A stretch of 64,000 nt of DNA, taken from assembly GCF_033095965.1 (NCBI RefSeq), contig NZ_AP026801.1:1818001-1882000 (forward strand), given 5' to 3'. A model generated the notes under the pieces. The model saw only the letters and a program-made list of their open reading frames with translations. It was not told where the DNA came from and made no database searches. This stretch comes from Xylocopilactobacillus apis (lineage in GTDB: Bacteria; Bacillota; Bacilli; Lactobacillales; Lactobacillaceae). Shown here one piece after another: positions 18,180 to 29,586 of this stretch. Within the stretch, counting starts at the first letter, position 1; every line of letters starts with the position of its first letter. A program made the position numbers and the translations under genes.

Positions 18180-20786
18180 TTATACTTTGACTTCGCTTTC
18201 GACGTTTTGACTTACAAAAACTAACTTCTTATTGTCAAGTTCAGCTGTCACCTTAGTATCTGGTAAAACCTTACCTGCTATAATTTCTTTCGCAAGTGGA
18301 GTTTCAACGTTATTCTTAATAAATCTTTGAATTGGTCGGGCACCATAACTTGGCTCATATGAGCTCTTACCGATCCATTCCAAAACAGCGGGCTGAATTT
18401 CAAGATTGATTCTTTGATCAACAAGTCGATCTTTAAGATCCTGCATATCAATATTTACGATTCTTACCACATCATCTTCAGTTAAAGCATTAAATTGCAA
18501 GATTGCATCCACTCGGTTAAGAAATTCTGGTTTGAAGTGGGCTCGAACGACATTCATTAATTGTTGGTGCAATTCTTCCTTTGTCTCTTTTTGCTGCTCA
18601 TCTAAGATTAAATCTGCACCTAAGTTACTAGTCATAATGATTAAAGTATTCTTAAAATCAACCGTTTGACCTTTTCCGTCAGTCAAGCGTCCATCATCCA
18701 ATACTTGCAGTAAGATGTTGAATACATCCGGGTGCGCCTTCTCAATTTCGTCTAACAAAATGATCGAATACGGATTTCTGCGAACTGCTTCTGTTAATTG
18801 TCCACCTTCTTCATATCCAATGTAACCTGGAGCAGCCCCAATCAAACGAGAAACTGATTCTTTCTCCATATATTCACTCATATCGATTCTGACCATATGT
18901 TTTTCTGAATCAAACAAAAGCTCTGCTAAACTCTTAGCCAATTGAGTTTTCCCAACTCCCGTTGGTCCTAAGAAGATGAAGCTGCCTAATGGACGATTTG
19001 GATCTTGAATCCCTGCTCTTGAACGAATAATTGCATCTGAAACAACTTTAATTGCCTCATCCTGACCAACGACACTCTTCTTTAAATCATCTTCAAGATG
19101 CAGCAATTTATCGCGGTCACTTTGAACTAATTTAGAAATTGGAATCCCAGTTTGACGACTAATTACTTCAGCAATCTCATTTTCGGTTACCGATTCATCA
19201 ACCATCCAATCAGCATGACCTTTTGAGCTTCCTTCTGCCTCTTGTAATTCGTGTTCTAAATCAGGTAAAGTTCCGTGCTGAATTTTAGCTGCCGTTTCAA
19301 AATCAGAACGATTTTGCGCTTCTTGTAAATCATGCCGCGCTTTTTCAATTGCTTTTTTCTTTTCGTTTAAAGAATTGATTGATTTTAATTCTTCATTCCA
19401 ACGAGCTTTTAAGCGATTATTTTCTTCTTTGGCTTCAGCGATTTCTTTCTTGGTATCTTCTAATCTAATCTTTGAAGCTTTATCAGTTTCTTTTTTAAGA
19501 GATTCTTCTTCAATTTGCAGCTGCACTAATTTTCGATTGCTCTCATCAAGTTCTTCTGGCACTGAGTGCATCTCAACGTTAATATTAGCGCTGGCTTCAT
19601 CGACTAAATCAATCGCCTTATCCGGCAAAAATCGATCCGTAATATATCGATTAGATAAAGTAGCAGCGGCAACTAATGCACTATCATGAATTCGTACTCC
19701 ATGATAAACTTCAAATCTTTCTCTAAGACCCCGCAAAATACTGATGGTATCTTCAACAGTTGGTTCATTAATCATTACTCGCTGGAAACGACGTTCTAAG
19801 GCTTTATCTTTTTCGATATACATTCTGTATTCATCAAGCGTTGTTGCCCCAATTAACCGCAGTTCTCCTCGTGCCAGCATTGGTTTTAGTAAGTTCCCGG
19901 CATCCATACTGCCTTCAGTTTTACCTGCACCAACGATATTGTGAATTTCATCGATGAAAAGAACAATTCTGCCTTCAGATTTCTTAACTTCTTTCAACAC
20001 GGCCTGCAGACGTTCTTCGAACTCTCCCCGATATTTAGCGCCGGCAATTAAAGCACCCATATCTAAGTTATAAACAACTTTATCTTTTAAATTGTCAGGT
20101 ACATCGCCGTTAACAATTCGCTGAACTAAACCTTCGACAACGGCTGTCTTTCCAACCCCTGGATCTCCTATTAAAATTGGGTTATTCTTCGTCTTACGCG
20201 AAAGAACTCGAATGACATTCATAATCTCTGCATCACGGCCGATAACTGGATCTGCATTACCTTTTCTGGCTTCTGCCACCATGTTAGTGCCATACTTCTC
20301 TAATGCTTTATAGTTCTTTTCTGCATCTTGACTCGTAATTTTACCGCCGCCGCGTAGATCTTCAACTATTTTACGCATTTTAGTTTTGTTAAGCCCACGG
20401 CTTTGGAGAAATTTCGTAATTGCTAATTGCTCATGATCGAACAAAGCTAAAAGAATCGTATCAATCGCAACAAATTCATCACCGTTACTTTTGGCAATTT
20501 TCTGCGCAGTTGTAAAAAGGTTTAGTAAGTCACGAGAAATTGATTGTCCATTATTGCCGCCTGTAACTTTTGGCAAATTGGCAATTTCCTGCGTTAATTC
20601 TGCTGTTAAAACATCATTGGGAATATTTTGCCCTTCAAAAAGTGTCTTGCCCAATGAATCATCTTGATCCATAATTCCTTTGATCAAATGAGGAACGTCA
20701 ATTTCATAATTTTGATTTTCGATTGCTATTTGTTGTGCTGTTTGAATTGCTTCATTTAATGTGTTAGTAAATTTATTCTGATCCAT
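18180..20786 (-). CDS. clpB: ClpB disaggregase
   Basis: The 868-residue Hsp100 protein reactivates aggregated proteins with DnaK. It has an N-terminal Clp repeat domain (about 1-145), AAA-1 with Walker [15 protein letters not shown], a coiled-coil M-domain (about 400-525, rich in E/K), AAA-2 with Walker [15 protein letters not shown], and the C-terminal D2-small domain. Length is normal for ClpB. ATG 20786 has a GAGG ribosome binding site. The promoter carries a CtsR-like direct repeat, so class III heat-shock control is likely. It is monocistronic. Confidence 0.97.
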   Translation of the reverse strand: MDQNKFTNTLNEAIQTAQQIAIENQNYEIDVPHLIKGIMDQDDSLGKTLFEGQNIPNDVLTAELTQEIANLPKVTGGNNGQSISRDLLNLFTTAQKIAKSNGDEFVAIDTILLALFDHEQLAITKFLQSRGLNKTKMRKIVEDLRGGGKITSQDAEKNYKALEKYGTNMVAEARKGNADPVIGRDAEIMNVIRVLSRKTKNNPILIGDPGVGKTAVVEGLVQRIVNGDVPDNLKDKVVYNLDMGALIAGAKYRGEFEERLQAVLKEVKKSEGRIVLFIDEIHNIVGAGKTEGSMDAGNLLKPMLARGELRLIGATTLDEYRMYIEKDKALERRFQRVMINEPTVEDTISILRGLRERFEVYHGVRIHDSALVAAATLSNRYITDRFLPDKAIDLVDEASANINVEMHSVPEELDESNRKLVQLQIEEESLKKETDKASKIRLEDTKKEIAEAKEENNRLKARWNEELKSINSLNEKKKAIEKARHDLQEAQNRSDFETAAKIQHGTLPDLEHELQEAEGSSKGHADWMVDESVTENEIAEVISRQTGIPISKLVQSDRDKLLHLEDDLKKSVVGQDEAIKVVSDAIIRSRAGIQDPNRPLGSFIFLGPTGVGKTQLAKSLAELLFDSEKHMVRIDMSEYMEKESVSRLIGAAPGYIGYEEGGQLTEAVRRNPYSIILLDEIEKAHPDVFNILLQVLDDGRLTDGKGQTVDFKNTLIIMTSNLGADLILDEQQKETKEELHQQLMNVVRAHFKPEFLNRVDAILQFNALTEDDVVRIVNIDMQDLKDRLVDQRINLEIQPAVLEWIGKSSYEPSYGARPIQRFIKNNVETPLAKEIIAGKVLPDTKVTAELDNKKLVFVSQNVESEVKV

Positions 20787-20815
20787 AATTATTACCTCGA
20801 AATTGGTTTAAATAT

Positions 20816-20845
20816 ATTATAGTCAGGATTGGTCAAAAAGTCAAA
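20816..20845 (-). promoter_or_regulatory. clpB promoter with CtsR-like repeat
   Basis: On the minus strand -35 TTGACT (20844-20839), a 17-base spacer and -10 TATAAT (20821-20816). On the plus strand two heptads, GGTCAAA (20831-20837) and AGTCAAA (20839-20845), overlap the -35. CtsR half-sites are RGTCAAA, but the usual spacing is three bases and here it is one. Confidence 0.65.
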
Positions 20846-20888
20846 AACAATTTTAAAAATTTTGTTATAATATTTTCAGGTTAAAAAA

Positions 20889-21809
20889 ATGATAAAAACA
20901 AATAATAATTATCCCAACTTTAATTGGATTCAAGTGATTGATCCAACTGATGAAGAACTAATTGAAATTAGTGATAAATATAAATTAAATCTAGAAATGA
21001 TTGAGTATGCAACTGATAAGTTTGAGTCTCCACGCTTTGAACACGATGGTGATACCGACTTGATAATCATGGATGGTATTGCTGAACATTCAGATAAAAA
21101 AGCAGTAATCCAACCAATTTCTTTTTTTGTACAAAAAAATGATCGTTTGATTACTTTTACTAATCACGGAACCAGTCAAATGTTAGACGAAACGATGCAA
21201 AAATCACCTAAGAGTTTTTTAAGCAGCATCACTAATGAAAAAACCAAACCGTTAGACCTCGTTTTAAATGCATTCTTTAATTTAACAGCTAATTATTTAG
21301 ATGCCCTGTCAGAAGTCGAACGTCAGCATAATCTTCTTCAAAAAGAAATCTATGTGCATCGCAATAGTGAGTATTTGAGTGAGCTTCTAAACGTTAAAGT
21401 AAATCTAATTTATTATCTCAATGCTTTAGAACGAAACAAAGCAACGTTGGACCAATTTCGAAACGACAACCAACAAAAAATCGATATCTCCGAAGATGAA
21501 TTTCTCGAAGATATCGAAATTGAAATGAAACAAGCTTTAGATATGGCAAATATTTCGACCAAAATCATGAATTTATTGTCTGATGCCTATGAAAATATTG
21601 TTACGAATAACACTAACCGTTCAATGAGTATTTTAACAGTTGCTTCAATCGTTCTTGCAATTCCCGCAATTGTAGTGGGCTTTTTCGGAATGAATGTCCA
21701 TTTGCCAATGACCGACGGAACTTTCTCATGGATTCTTATAACTTTTGGAACGACAATTATTATGGTCTGGGTTTACCAAATCCTTAAAAGACATGGATTT
21801 TTTAATTAA
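20889..21809 (+). CDS. corA: CorA-family Mg2+/divalent cation channel
   Basis: The 306-residue protein has a long cytoplasmic domain followed by two C-terminal membrane helices (about 245-265 and 280-300). The signature GMN is in GFFGMNVHLPM after the first helix. The coiled stretch EVERQHNLLQKEIYVHRNS is the usual stalk. It is divergent from clpB; a TATAAT lies 18 bases before ATG 20889. It is a pentameric Mg2+ (possibly Co2+/Ni2+) uptake channel. Confidence 0.92.
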   Translation: MIKTNNNYPNFNWIQVIDPTDEELIEISDKYKLNLEMIEYATDKFESPRFEHDGDTDLIIMDGIAEHSDKKAVIQPISFFVQKNDRLITFTNHGTSQMLDETMQKSPKSFLSSITNEKTKPLDLVLNAFFNLTANYLDALSEVERQHNLLQKEIYVHRNSEYLSELLNVKVNLIYYLNALERNKATLDQFRNDNQQKIDISEDEFLEDIEIEMKQALDMANISTKIMNLLSDAYENIVTNNTNRSMSILTVASIVLAIPAIVVGFFGMNVHLPMTDGTFSWILITFGTTIIMVWVYQILKRHGFFN

Positions 21810-22586
21810 CTATTTCTTATTGAAAACTACTCCCGATAAGTAATCGCCTACCCGTGGCGCAAATGGATATAATTTAGCAGCAGCTTCCATATACCACGGC
21901 AAATTCACTTCTCGCTTATAGCGCTCCAACAAGAGTGCTATTTTTTTGGCAACGGCCGTAGAATTCAAAAGATAGTTTTGTACTGAATTCGAATAATTAC
22001 CTGTTTTATCTGCTTTATTAAGAAAAGGGGTTTCAACTGGCCCGGTGTTTACTGTCGATACCAAAACGTGATAGGGTCTCATTTCTAAGCGCAGACCATT
22101 TGAAAAAGCAATTACTGCTGCTTTCGAACTTCCATAAACTGCAGCTTTTGGAGTTGTCAATTTTCCCGCCATCGATGCCACATTAATAATGTGACCAAAA
22201 CCTTGTTTAACCATCAATTGCGCAACATATTTTGTTAAATAAATCAAACCCAAAGCATTCGTCTGAAAAGTCTGAGCAATTTCTTCATCAGTTGAATCAA
22301 TCGTATTTTTAAAATACCCTACTCCCGCTGCATTAACTAAACCGTGAATTGGCATTTGGCTTTGGCGAATTATATTAACAGTCTGGCGAATAGAAGCTAA
22401 CTGACTCAAATCACAGCTTAAAATCTTTGTTGTTTCCCTCATTGGATCAAGTGAATTCTGAACTTCTAAGAGACGCGATGAATTGCGCCCAAGCATAATT
22501 ACATAATAATTCTGTTCAACTAAAATACGACTTACTTCTCGGCCAATTCCTGAATTAGCCCCGGTTACAATAACTGTCTTTTTCAT
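21810..22586 (-). CDS. Short-chain dehydrogenase/reductase
   Basis: About 258 residues. The N-terminal Rossmann motif is TGANSGIGREV, followed by NAAGVGYF and the catalytic YxxxK in YGSSK preceded by VASMAGK. I use ATG 22586 (MKKTVIVTG) because GGGAG lies at the right distance and it leaves one base after the rnz stop; an upstream in-frame start would extend into rnz. The order obgE-OatA-like-rnz-SDR is compact and same-strand. The substrate is unknown. Confidence 0.9.
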   Translation of the reverse strand: MKKTVIVTGANSGIGREVSRILVEQNYYVIMLGRNSSRLLEVQNSLDPMRETTKILSCDLSQLASIRQTVNIIRQSQMPIHGLVNAAGVGYFKNTIDSTDEEIAQTFQTNALGLIYLTKYVAQLMVKQGFGHIINVASMAGKLTTPKAAVYGSSKAAVIAFSNGLRLEMRPYHVLVSTVNTGPVETPFLNKADKTGNYSNSVQNYLLNSTAVAKKIALLLERYKREVNLPWYMEAAAKLYPFAPRVGDYLSGVVFNKK

Positions 22587-22587
22587 T

Positions 22588-23526
22588 TTACTCTCCCTTT
22601 TTTTGAGGAATGTCATAAGTGCTAAAATCATTTGCAACGCGTACTTGAGGGAAAATCTTCTCAGCCTGCTTTTGTAAAATCATTGCCGTTTTTCCCAAAT
22701 AACGAGCAGAAATATGAGTCAAAATTAAATATTTAACGTTAGCGTCTTTCGCTAATTGAGCAACTTGGCTGCTAGCTGAATGATAATACTGTCTTGCAAT
22801 ATCTCGATCTTGATGGGCAAAAGTACTTTCGTGAACTAGTAGATCAGCATCTTGGGCTAAAAATTGGTGATTCTTACTGATTCTTGTATCTCCAAAAATC
22901 GAGACAATCCGACCGGGAATCCTCGGTCCAACATAATCTTTACTGAATAAAGTTCTTCCATCCGGCAAAGTAACATCTTCACCATTTTTCAGCTGTCCAT
23001 AAATTGGGCCTGATGGTACATTTTGTTCTCTTAATTTATCAACTAAAAGTTCACCTGGCTTAGAAGATTCAGTAATTCGAAAACCATAACTCGCGATTCG
23101 GTGATCTAAAATTGCATATTCCACCCGAAAATTCTCATTAAAAAATAGAACTCCTTGGTCTTTTTTGATTTCGTGAAAATTAATCCGATATCCCAAATGA
23201 GTTCCTGATAATTTTAAGCTCATCATGACATAGTCTTTTATTCCAAGTGGTCCATAAATATCAACTGGTTCATCTCCATTTTGAAAAGAGCGGCTCGACA
23301 AAAAGCCCGGTAAACCGAAAATATGGTCACCATGCATGTGAGTAATAAATATTTTTGTAATCTTTCTCGGCTTAATCGTGGTTTTTAATATTTGATGCTG
23401 AGTTGCTTCTCCGACATCAAAAAGCCAAATTTCGTTAATTTCATCCAACAATTTTAAAGCCAGACTAGAAACATTACGGCTTTTTGATGGTGCTCCTGCA
23501 CCCGTTCCTAAAAATTCAATTTCCAT
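22588..23526 (-). CDS. rnz: Ribonuclease Z
   Basis: The 312-residue beta-lactamase-fold enzyme trims tRNA 3' trailers. The zinc motif is [13 protein letters not shown] (about 60-72), with further ligands in FGDTR, VHEST and the terminal LTHISARY. Length is typical. tRNA 3' processing is relevant here because the tRNA-Tyr in this window lacks an encoded CCA. Co-directional with obgE and the OatA-like gene. Confidence 0.96.
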   Translation of the reverse strand: MEIEFLGTGAGAPSKSRNVSSLALKLLDEINEIWLFDVGEATQHQILKTTIKPRKITKIFITHMHGDHIFGLPGFLSSRSFQNGDEPVDIYGPLGIKDYVMMSLKLSGTHLGYRINFHEIKKDQGVLFFNENFRVEYAILDHRIASYGFRITESSKPGELLVDKLREQNVPSGPIYGQLKNGEDVTLPDGRTLFSKDYVGPRIPGRIVSIFGDTRISKNHQFLAQDADLLVHESTFAHQDRDIARQYYHSASSQVAQLAKDANVKYLILTHISARYLGKTAMILQKQAEKIFPQVRVANDFSTYDIPQKKGE

Positions 23527-23537
23527 ATACTATACAA

Positions 23538-25517
23538 TCATTTCTTTTCCAAAGTTTTAAGAATATTCTTCGCGATAAAAGTTCCATATTGAACCGAGCC
23601 TTCCTGATTAGGATGGGTTAAATCTGCATAAAGCCATTCATTATGAGAATTTACAAATTTATGCCATTCAATTATATGCATATTATTATATTTATGTGAT
23701 TCTTGGACAAGCACTGCATTGTTAGAATCTTGCCATGAACGAGTTGGAACGTGATCAGTAATCCAGAAAACATCTCTTTGAGTCGTCGCAATCTTCATTG
23801 TTTCATCAATAATATTAGGGGTAAGAATCCCGTTTGTTCCAAGTCCGATTACAATTGTATCAGCAATAATGCCTTGATCGGCCTTTTGTTTTAAAAGATC
23901 TGGCAATTCTGAGGCCTGGCGGCTAACTACCGCATCAATAACAATTTTCGGAAAAATTTTCGTCAAAACTGGCTGTCCATCGACCATCACACTATCACCA
24001 ATTGCCGTTAATCCGATGTGCTGACCCATCTGAAGTTCAAACTGGGTCAGGCCATATTTTTCATATTCCTGATTAACCGGATGCTTTTTGGCCAAGACTT
24101 CATATTTCTTGTGTTGAGATTTACTAAACGAGCGAGATAAGGATTTATTCTTTTCAAGCTTTCGAGATTCCTTATTTGCAATTAATGCCTTTTTTTCTGC
24201 TAGTTTATTATGGGCTTTTTGAAGTTTAGTGTTAGCTTTTATTTTCCGAGCTAACGGCGTGTCATTAGGATTTTGCCCTTTTGCAAATACTGACAAGACA
24301 TTACTTGATAAGCCTAGAATTAAAATTGGGACTAAAGCCATCATACCAATTTTAGATTGAGGTTTATTTTTAAGTTCAAAGATCTGTTTAAAATCGTCTT
24401 TTAAACTCGACCAAGTAACTTTCGCAAAATATTGTTCAATAAAGTAATAAGAAAAAGTACTGATCCCTATAATAATTATAATTTCGATCACTGGATAAAT
24501 TATGGGATGTTTAGAAATCAGCTTCACTTTATTTTCAAAAAAAATCATTACTGGAAACTGGTAGATATAAATCCCGTAACTAATTTTGCCAATAAAACTA
24601 AAGATTGGATTGGTAAGGATTCGATTGAAACTTCCGCCCGGATGAGAAACTGCAGCTATTAAAATTGTCGCAAAAGCTGAAAAAATCAACATTCCATAAC
24701 GATACAGTCCGCTTGATTGATCTCGGACTGTAAAAATCATGATCAACATGACCAGTGCTGAAATTCCTCCACATGAATCAATTAGAATTCGACTTTCTCG
24801 ATTTAAATGTCGATTTAATCTGCTAACCGGCCAAACAAACGCCAAGGCGCATCCTAAAAGAATTGATACAGATCTCGTATCAGTCCCATAATACACTCGA
24901 TTAATATTAGCAGGCGAGTAAAGTACAGCCATTTCAAAAGCTGAAATGAGTGCTAAAACTAAAACAATCCGTGACCTTTTTTGATTTGATTTAACAAACT
25001 TATAAAGCAAGAAAAAAACAAACGGCCAAATTAAATAAAATTGGCCTTCGATTGAAAGAGTCCAAAGATGAGTAAAAGGAGATTCATTATCAGCAAATCT
25101 TTCAAAATAGGACTGACCATTAAAAATTTGCCACCAATTATACAAATAAGTAAGATTGGATAAAACAATCTGCCATAATTTATCTAATAAATTGCGTTGA
25201 AACAACAAAATATAGCTGCTTGTTGCAAACAGCATTGTGACTAACGCTGGATATAGGCGCTTGGCCCGACGACTAAAAAAAGAACGATAATCAATCTTTC
25301 CTTTTTGCCTAACTTCCCGCATTAGCGAACAAGTAATTAAATATCCTGAGATTACCATAAATATAGGAACCCCAAAATAACCGCCTGGAAATAGTTCCGG
25401 GTTGATATGATAAAAAATAACTAACAATACTCCGATTGCTCTTAAGCCATCGAAGCCAGTTATATAATTAGAAGAACTTGAATTTTCTTTGACTGTTCCC
25501 CTTGAACCACGAACCAT
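23538..25517 (-). CDS. OatA-like cell-wall O-acetyltransferase
   Basis: The 659-residue protein has an N-terminal acyltransferase-3 domain of about ten membrane helices (about 20-375; FDGLRAIGVLLVIFYH, GGYFGVPIFMVISGYLIT) and a C-terminal extracellular SGNH esterase-like domain (about 500-655; IGDSVMVDG, GLGTNG, DLTHPNQEG with the Asp-His pair). This two-part layout is that of OatA, which O-acetylates peptidoglycan MurNAc and gives lysozyme resistance. A close relative acting on another glycan is possible. Confidence 0.88.
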   Translation of the reverse strand: MVRGSRGTVKENSSSSNYITGFDGLRAIGVLLVIFYHINPELFPGGYFGVPIFMVISGYLITCSLMREVRQKGKIDYRSFFSRRAKRLYPALVTMLFATSSYILLFQRNLLDKLWQIVLSNLTYLYNWWQIFNGQSYFERFADNESPFTHLWTLSIEGQFYLIWPFVFFLLYKFVKSNQKRSRIVLVLALISAFEMAVLYSPANINRVYYGTDTRSVSILLGCALAFVWPVSRLNRHLNRESRILIDSCGGISALVMLIMIFTVRDQSSGLYRYGMLIFSAFATILIAAVSHPGGSFNRILTNPIFSFIGKISYGIYIYQFPVMIFFENKVKLISKHPIIYPVIEIIIIIGISTFSYYFIEQYFAKVTWSSLKDDFKQIFELKNKPQSKIGMMALVPILILGLSSNVLSVFAKGQNPNDTPLARKIKANTKLQKAHNKLAEKKALIANKESRKLEKNKSLSRSFSKSQHKKYEVLAKKHPVNQEYEKYGLTQFELQMGQHIGLTAIGDSVMVDGQPVLTKIFPKIVIDAVVSRQASELPDLLKQKADQGIIADTIVIGLGTNGILTPNIIDETMKIATTQRDVFWITDHVPTRSWQDSNNAVLVQESHKYNNMHIIEWHKFVNSHNEWLYADLTHPNQEGSVQYGTFIAKNILKTLEKK

Positions 25518-25519
25518 TC

Positions 25520-26809
25520 TTATTCCCTAAACTCCAACTCAAAATCATCAATTAAAACGGTATCACCATCTTGAACCCCAAAATTACGAAGTGCTTCATC
25601 AACTCCCATTTTTCTCAAAGCCCGCGCAAAGCGCATAATCCCATCTTGGTAATTAAGATTGCTTTTTTCTAATAAATGATCAACTTTTTCACTTTCAAGC
25701 ACGTAGCGTCCATCATCAATTTTTGTAATTTTAAAGCCATCATCTGGATTAAATTTATAATCAACATGCTTAACTGCGTCTATCTTCTCACTTATTGGTT
25801 TTGGAGCTTTGGCTAACTCTTTAAAGCTAGCATCAACCAATTCATCAACTCCTTGATGTGTCGTATTGGAAATTGCATAAACTGGAAAGCGCCCCGGATA
25901 TTTAGCAGCTAATTTCTTTTTAAACTCTGCTAATTTCTCGTCAGCTCCAATTAAATCTGACTTTGTTCCAACTACAACGGTTGGTTTACTAACAACTTCT
26001 TCACCGTAAGTCTTTAATTCATTCATAATTGTTTCAAAATCGTCAAAAGCATCGCGCCCGTTATTTGGATCCAAATCTACTAGATGCAAAAGAATCCTTG
26101 TCCGTTCAATATGGCGTAAAAAAACTAATCCTAGTCCAACACCAGTGGATGCTCCCTCAATAATCCCTGGTAAATCAGCTATCACTAGTTCACGTCCATC
26201 TTTTAATCGCAAAACTCCTAAATTAGGCTTTAAAGTTGTAAAAGCATAGGATGCAATTTTGGGCTTAGCACTTGTAACCACGGAAAGAAATGTCGATTTA
26301 CCAACCGAAGGGAACCCGACTAATCCTACATCAGCGATCATCTTCATTTCTAAGTAAATTTCTCGCTCTTCGCCCGGATCCCCATTTTCAGCAATTTCTG
26401 GAGCTTGATGGGTTGACGTTGCAAAATGAATGTTGCCCCGTCCTCCTCGGCCGCCTGATGCTACAACAAATTTTTGGTCAGGAGTCGTCAAATCTGCCAA
26501 TACCTGCTTAGTATTGGCATCTTTAATTGTTGTGCCTAACGGAACTTTCAAAATTAAATCTTTGCCGCCATGACCGTACATCGATTTAATTTGACCATCT
26601 TCACCTCTTTCAGCTTTAAACTGACGATGATACTTAAAATCCATCAAAGTTTTTAGTCCTGAATCGGCAACCACGACAACATTACCGCCTTTGCCGCCAT
26701 CTCCCCCAGCAGGTCCACCATTGGGAACATATTTTTCATGTCGGAATGCAACCATCCCGTTGCCCCCGTTACCTGCCTTAACCTTCACATACGCTTCATC
26801 TACAAACAT
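25520..26809 (-). CDS. obgE: Obg GTPase
   Basis: The 429-residue ribosome-assembly and stress GTPase has the glycine-rich Obg fold (about 1-158, GGDGGKGGNVV), the G domain (about 159-330) with P-loop GFPSVGKST, DLPGIIEG and GTKSD, and the C-terminal OCT domain (about 345-429). Length is typical. ATG 26809 overlaps nothing. Confidence 0.97.
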   Translation of the reverse strand: MFVDEAYVKVKAGNGGNGMVAFRHEKYVPNGGPAGGDGGKGGNVVVVADSGLKTLMDFKYHRQFKAERGEDGQIKSMYGHGGKDLILKVPLGTTIKDANTKQVLADLTTPDQKFVVASGGRGGRGNIHFATSTHQAPEIAENGDPGEEREIYLEMKMIADVGLVGFPSVGKSTFLSVVTSAKPKIASYAFTTLKPNLGVLRLKDGRELVIADLPGIIEGASTGVGLGLVFLRHIERTRILLHLVDLDPNNGRDAFDDFETIMNELKTYGEEVVSKPTVVVGTKSDLIGADEKLAEFKKKLAAKYPGRFPVYAISNTTHQGVDELVDASFKELAKAPKPISEKIDAVKHVDYKFNPDDGFKITKIDDGRYVLESEKVDHLLEKSNLNYQDGIMRFARALRKMGVDEALRNFGVQDGDTVLIDDFELEFRE

Positions 26810-26892
26810 CTATAAACCTCTTATTAGTACGATATCTTATTTGGGAGTAAACATCAATTAATAAATAAGTAATAAATTATCAAAAAGAATAA

Positions 26893-29568
26893 TTAATTAC
26901 CTTTTCTACTGAAAACTCTTTGGAATAATTTTACAAACTCAACAATTACGACCATTAATATTCCACCAAGAACTACTACACCCCACTGTGACAAATTAAG
27001 TTGAGTTACATGAAACATTTGGTTAAATCCGGGAACTAAAATCGTAACTCCTAAAAGAATCAACGAGACAACTATTGCCCAGTTAAAGGTCTTGTTGGCA
27101 AAAATATTCTGTTGAAAAATTGATTTACTGAATGATTTAACATTAAACGCGTGGAAAAGCTGAATTAATCCTAAAGTAACATAAGCCATCGTTTGAGCAT
27201 CATGATGAATCATTGCATAGTCAGTATGAACTGGGAAATTCAAGGCCCAATAGTAAACTCCTAAAGTAATCAATCCTTCAATAATTCCTTGGTAAATAAT
27301 TGCAGGAAATACTCCGCCAGAAAAGAAAGTAGAATTACGGCCTCTCGGCTTTTCTTTCATAATTCCTTTTTCTGTCGGTTCTACGCCAAGGGCAATTGCC
27401 GGAAATGTATCAGTTACAAGATTGATCCATAATAGCTGAACTGGAGCTAAAATATCCCAACCCATTATTGTCAAGACAAAAAGGGTAAGAACTTCTCCCA
27501 GGTTAGCTGACATTAAATACTGGATCGACTTTTGAATATTAGCAAAAACTTTTCGTCCTTCTTTGATTGCATGAACAATCGTTGCAAAGTTGTCATCTGC
27601 TAACACCATATCACTGGCATTTTTTGAAACTTCGGTCCCATTAATCCCCATGCCAATTCCAATATCAGCCGCTTTTAAAGCCGGAGCATCATTAACCCCA
27701 TCACCAGTCATTGCAACAACTTTATTTTTACTCTGCCAAGCTTTAACAATTCGAACTTTATCAGCTGGATTTACTCGCGCGTAAACAGAGTATTGTTCAA
27801 CATTTTGATCTAATTCCTCATCGCTCATTTGGCTCAACTGACTACCCGAAATAACCGCTTCATTAGCATTTTCTGAAATAATTCCCAATCTCGTTGCAAT
27901 TGCTTGGGCGGTAACCTGATGGTCGCCGGTAATCATAATTGTCCGGATGCCTGCCTGTTTAGCTTCTGCAACGGCTGCTTTTGCTTCTGGGCGTTCGGGA
28001 TCAATCATTCCTACCATACCAGCAAAAACGAGATCATTTTCAATCGTATCAGAATTAATCGGCGAAGGCATTTCGTCAATTACTTTATAGGCAAATCCTA
28101 AAACTCTTAAAGCTTGTTTCGCTAAATCATTATTAACGTCTAAAATATCTTTTTGATCTTCTTCTGTTAAGTCATGGAGTTCATTACCTTGGAGATACTG
28201 ATTACACCGTTTTAAAATTTCATCCGGCGCCCCTTTAGTCATCACTAAGTAAGCATTGTCGCCAAATTGATTAATTGAAGTCATCATTTTCCGATCAGAA
28301 TCAAACGGCAAATCATTAACTCTTGGAGTTATCTTTAATTCATCTTGAATAAAAAAGTCATTTTTCTGGCCAAACTTAATCAAAGCCGTCTCAGTCGGAT
28401 CACCTAACAAAGTTCCGTCAGCTTGAATTTGAGAATCGTTAGCAAAATTCATAATTCTTAAAGTCATATCCTGCTGATCTAAGCCAACATCACTATCAAG
28501 CAGCTGCCGATCAGTATAAACCTTCTCAACTGTCATTTGATTAAGAGTTAAAGTTCCGGTTTTATCAGATCCAATAATATCTGTACTTCCTAATGTTTCA
28601 ACGGCTGGAAGTTTACGAATAATTGCATTTCTTTTAGATAATTTCTGAGTTCCTAACGCTAGAATGATCGTGACAATTGCTGGTAGTCCTTCGGGAATTG
28701 CCGCCACTGCAATCGAAATCGCCACAATCAACATATCAATCCAATTAGCATCGTTTTTAACCATGCCAATTAAAAAGATTAAGGCAGAAATTGCTAAAAT
28801 AATATAGGTTAAAACTTTACCTAGTTGAGAAAGGTTGCGCTGCAGCGGTGTTGTAGTATCATCATTTTCTGAAATCATCGAAGCAATCTGACCAATTTCT
28901 GTATTCATGCCGGTACTGACAACAATTCCTGTTCCCCGCCCAAAAGTCACGTTGGTCCCAGAAAAGGCCATATCTTTCTGGTCTCCTAACGCAACATTAG
29001 GTTCAGTAATTGTTGTTCCTAATTTCTGCACGGGAATTGATTCACCCGTTAGAGACGATTCTTCAATTTTTAAAGTCGAAGTTTCATACAAACGTAAATC
29101 TGCAGGAACAATGTCTCCTGCTTCTAAAACAACAATATCCCCAGGTACTAAATCGGTGCTGTCAATTTCTTGAATGTCCCCGTCTCTTTTCACGCGCGCT
29201 TTAGGGGTTGCCATGTTTTTTAAGGCTTCAATGGCATTTTCTGCCTTAGATTCTTGAAAAACACCAAAAATAGCGTTAAGAATTACGACCGCCAAAATAA
29301 TCACGGCATCCGTCCATTCATGGGCAATTAAGCCTGCAATTAATGCTGCTGCTAATAAAACAATGATCATAAAATCTTTAAACTGTTCAATGAACATCTC
29401 TAAATAAGTTTTGTGATGTCCTGCTGACAATTTATTCTCACCATATTCCATTTGAAGACGCCTTACTTGCGTCGAACTTAATCCGTCGTATGATGTCCGA
29501 TATTTTTGAATAATATCTTCAACAGGTAATGAATAAAACTTTTCTTTTTTCTCTGGCTTAATTTCCAA
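26893..29568 (-). CDS. P-type cation ATPase under a Mn2+ riboswitch (probable Mn2+/Ca2+ exporter)
   Basis: The 891-residue P2-type ATPase has the actuator TGES, the ion-site motif AAIPEGLPA in helix 4, the phosphorylation site SDKTGTLT, the nucleotide motif KGAPDE and hinge TGDGVNDAPALK. About ten membrane helices are visible. PEGL in helix 4 is typical of Ca2+ (PMR1-like) pumps, but the leader is a yybP-ykoY Mn2+ riboswitch, as for Lactococcus YoaB, so Mn2+ efflux is the better prediction. The start is TTG 29568, ten bases after GGAGG. Confidence 0.93.
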   Translation of the reverse strand: MEIKPEKKEKFYSLPVEDIIQKYRTSYDGLSSTQVRRLQMEYGENKLSAGHHKTYLEMFIEQFKDFMIIVLLAAALIAGLIAHEWTDAVIILAVVILNAIFGVFQESKAENAIEALKNMATPKARVKRDGDIQEIDSTDLVPGDIVVLEAGDIVPADLRLYETSTLKIEESSLTGESIPVQKLGTTITEPNVALGDQKDMAFSGTNVTFGRGTGIVVSTGMNTEIGQIASMISENDDTTTPLQRNLSQLGKVLTYIILAISALIFLIGMVKNDANWIDMLIVAISIAVAAIPEGLPAIVTIILALGTQKLSKRNAIIRKLPAVETLGSTDIIGSDKTGTLTLNQMTVEKVYTDRQLLDSDVGLDQQDMTLRIMNFANDSQIQADGTLLGDPTETALIKFGQKNDFFIQDELKITPRVNDLPFDSDRKMMTSINQFGDNAYLVMTKGAPDEILKRCNQYLQGNELHDLTEEDQKDILDVNNDLAKQALRVLGFAYKVIDEMPSPINSDTIENDLVFAGMVGMIDPERPEAKAAVAEAKQAGIRTIMITGDHQVTAQAIATRLGIISENANEAVISGSQLSQMSDEELDQNVEQYSVYARVNPADKVRIVKAWQSKNKVVAMTGDGVNDAPALKAADIGIGMGINGTEVSKNASDMVLADDNFATIVHAIKEGRKVFANIQKSIQYLMSANLGEVLTLFVLTIMGWDILAPVQLLWINLVTDTFPAIALGVEPTEKGIMKEKPRGRNSTFFSGGVFPAIIYQGIIEGLITLGVYYWALNFPVHTDYAMIHHDAQTMAYVTLGLIQLFHAFNVKSFSKSIFQQNIFANKTFNWAIVVSLILLGVTILVPGFNQMFHVTQLNLSQWGVVVLGGILMVVIVEFVKLFQRVFSRKGN

Positions 29569-29586
29569 AAAAATTTTCCTCCGAAT

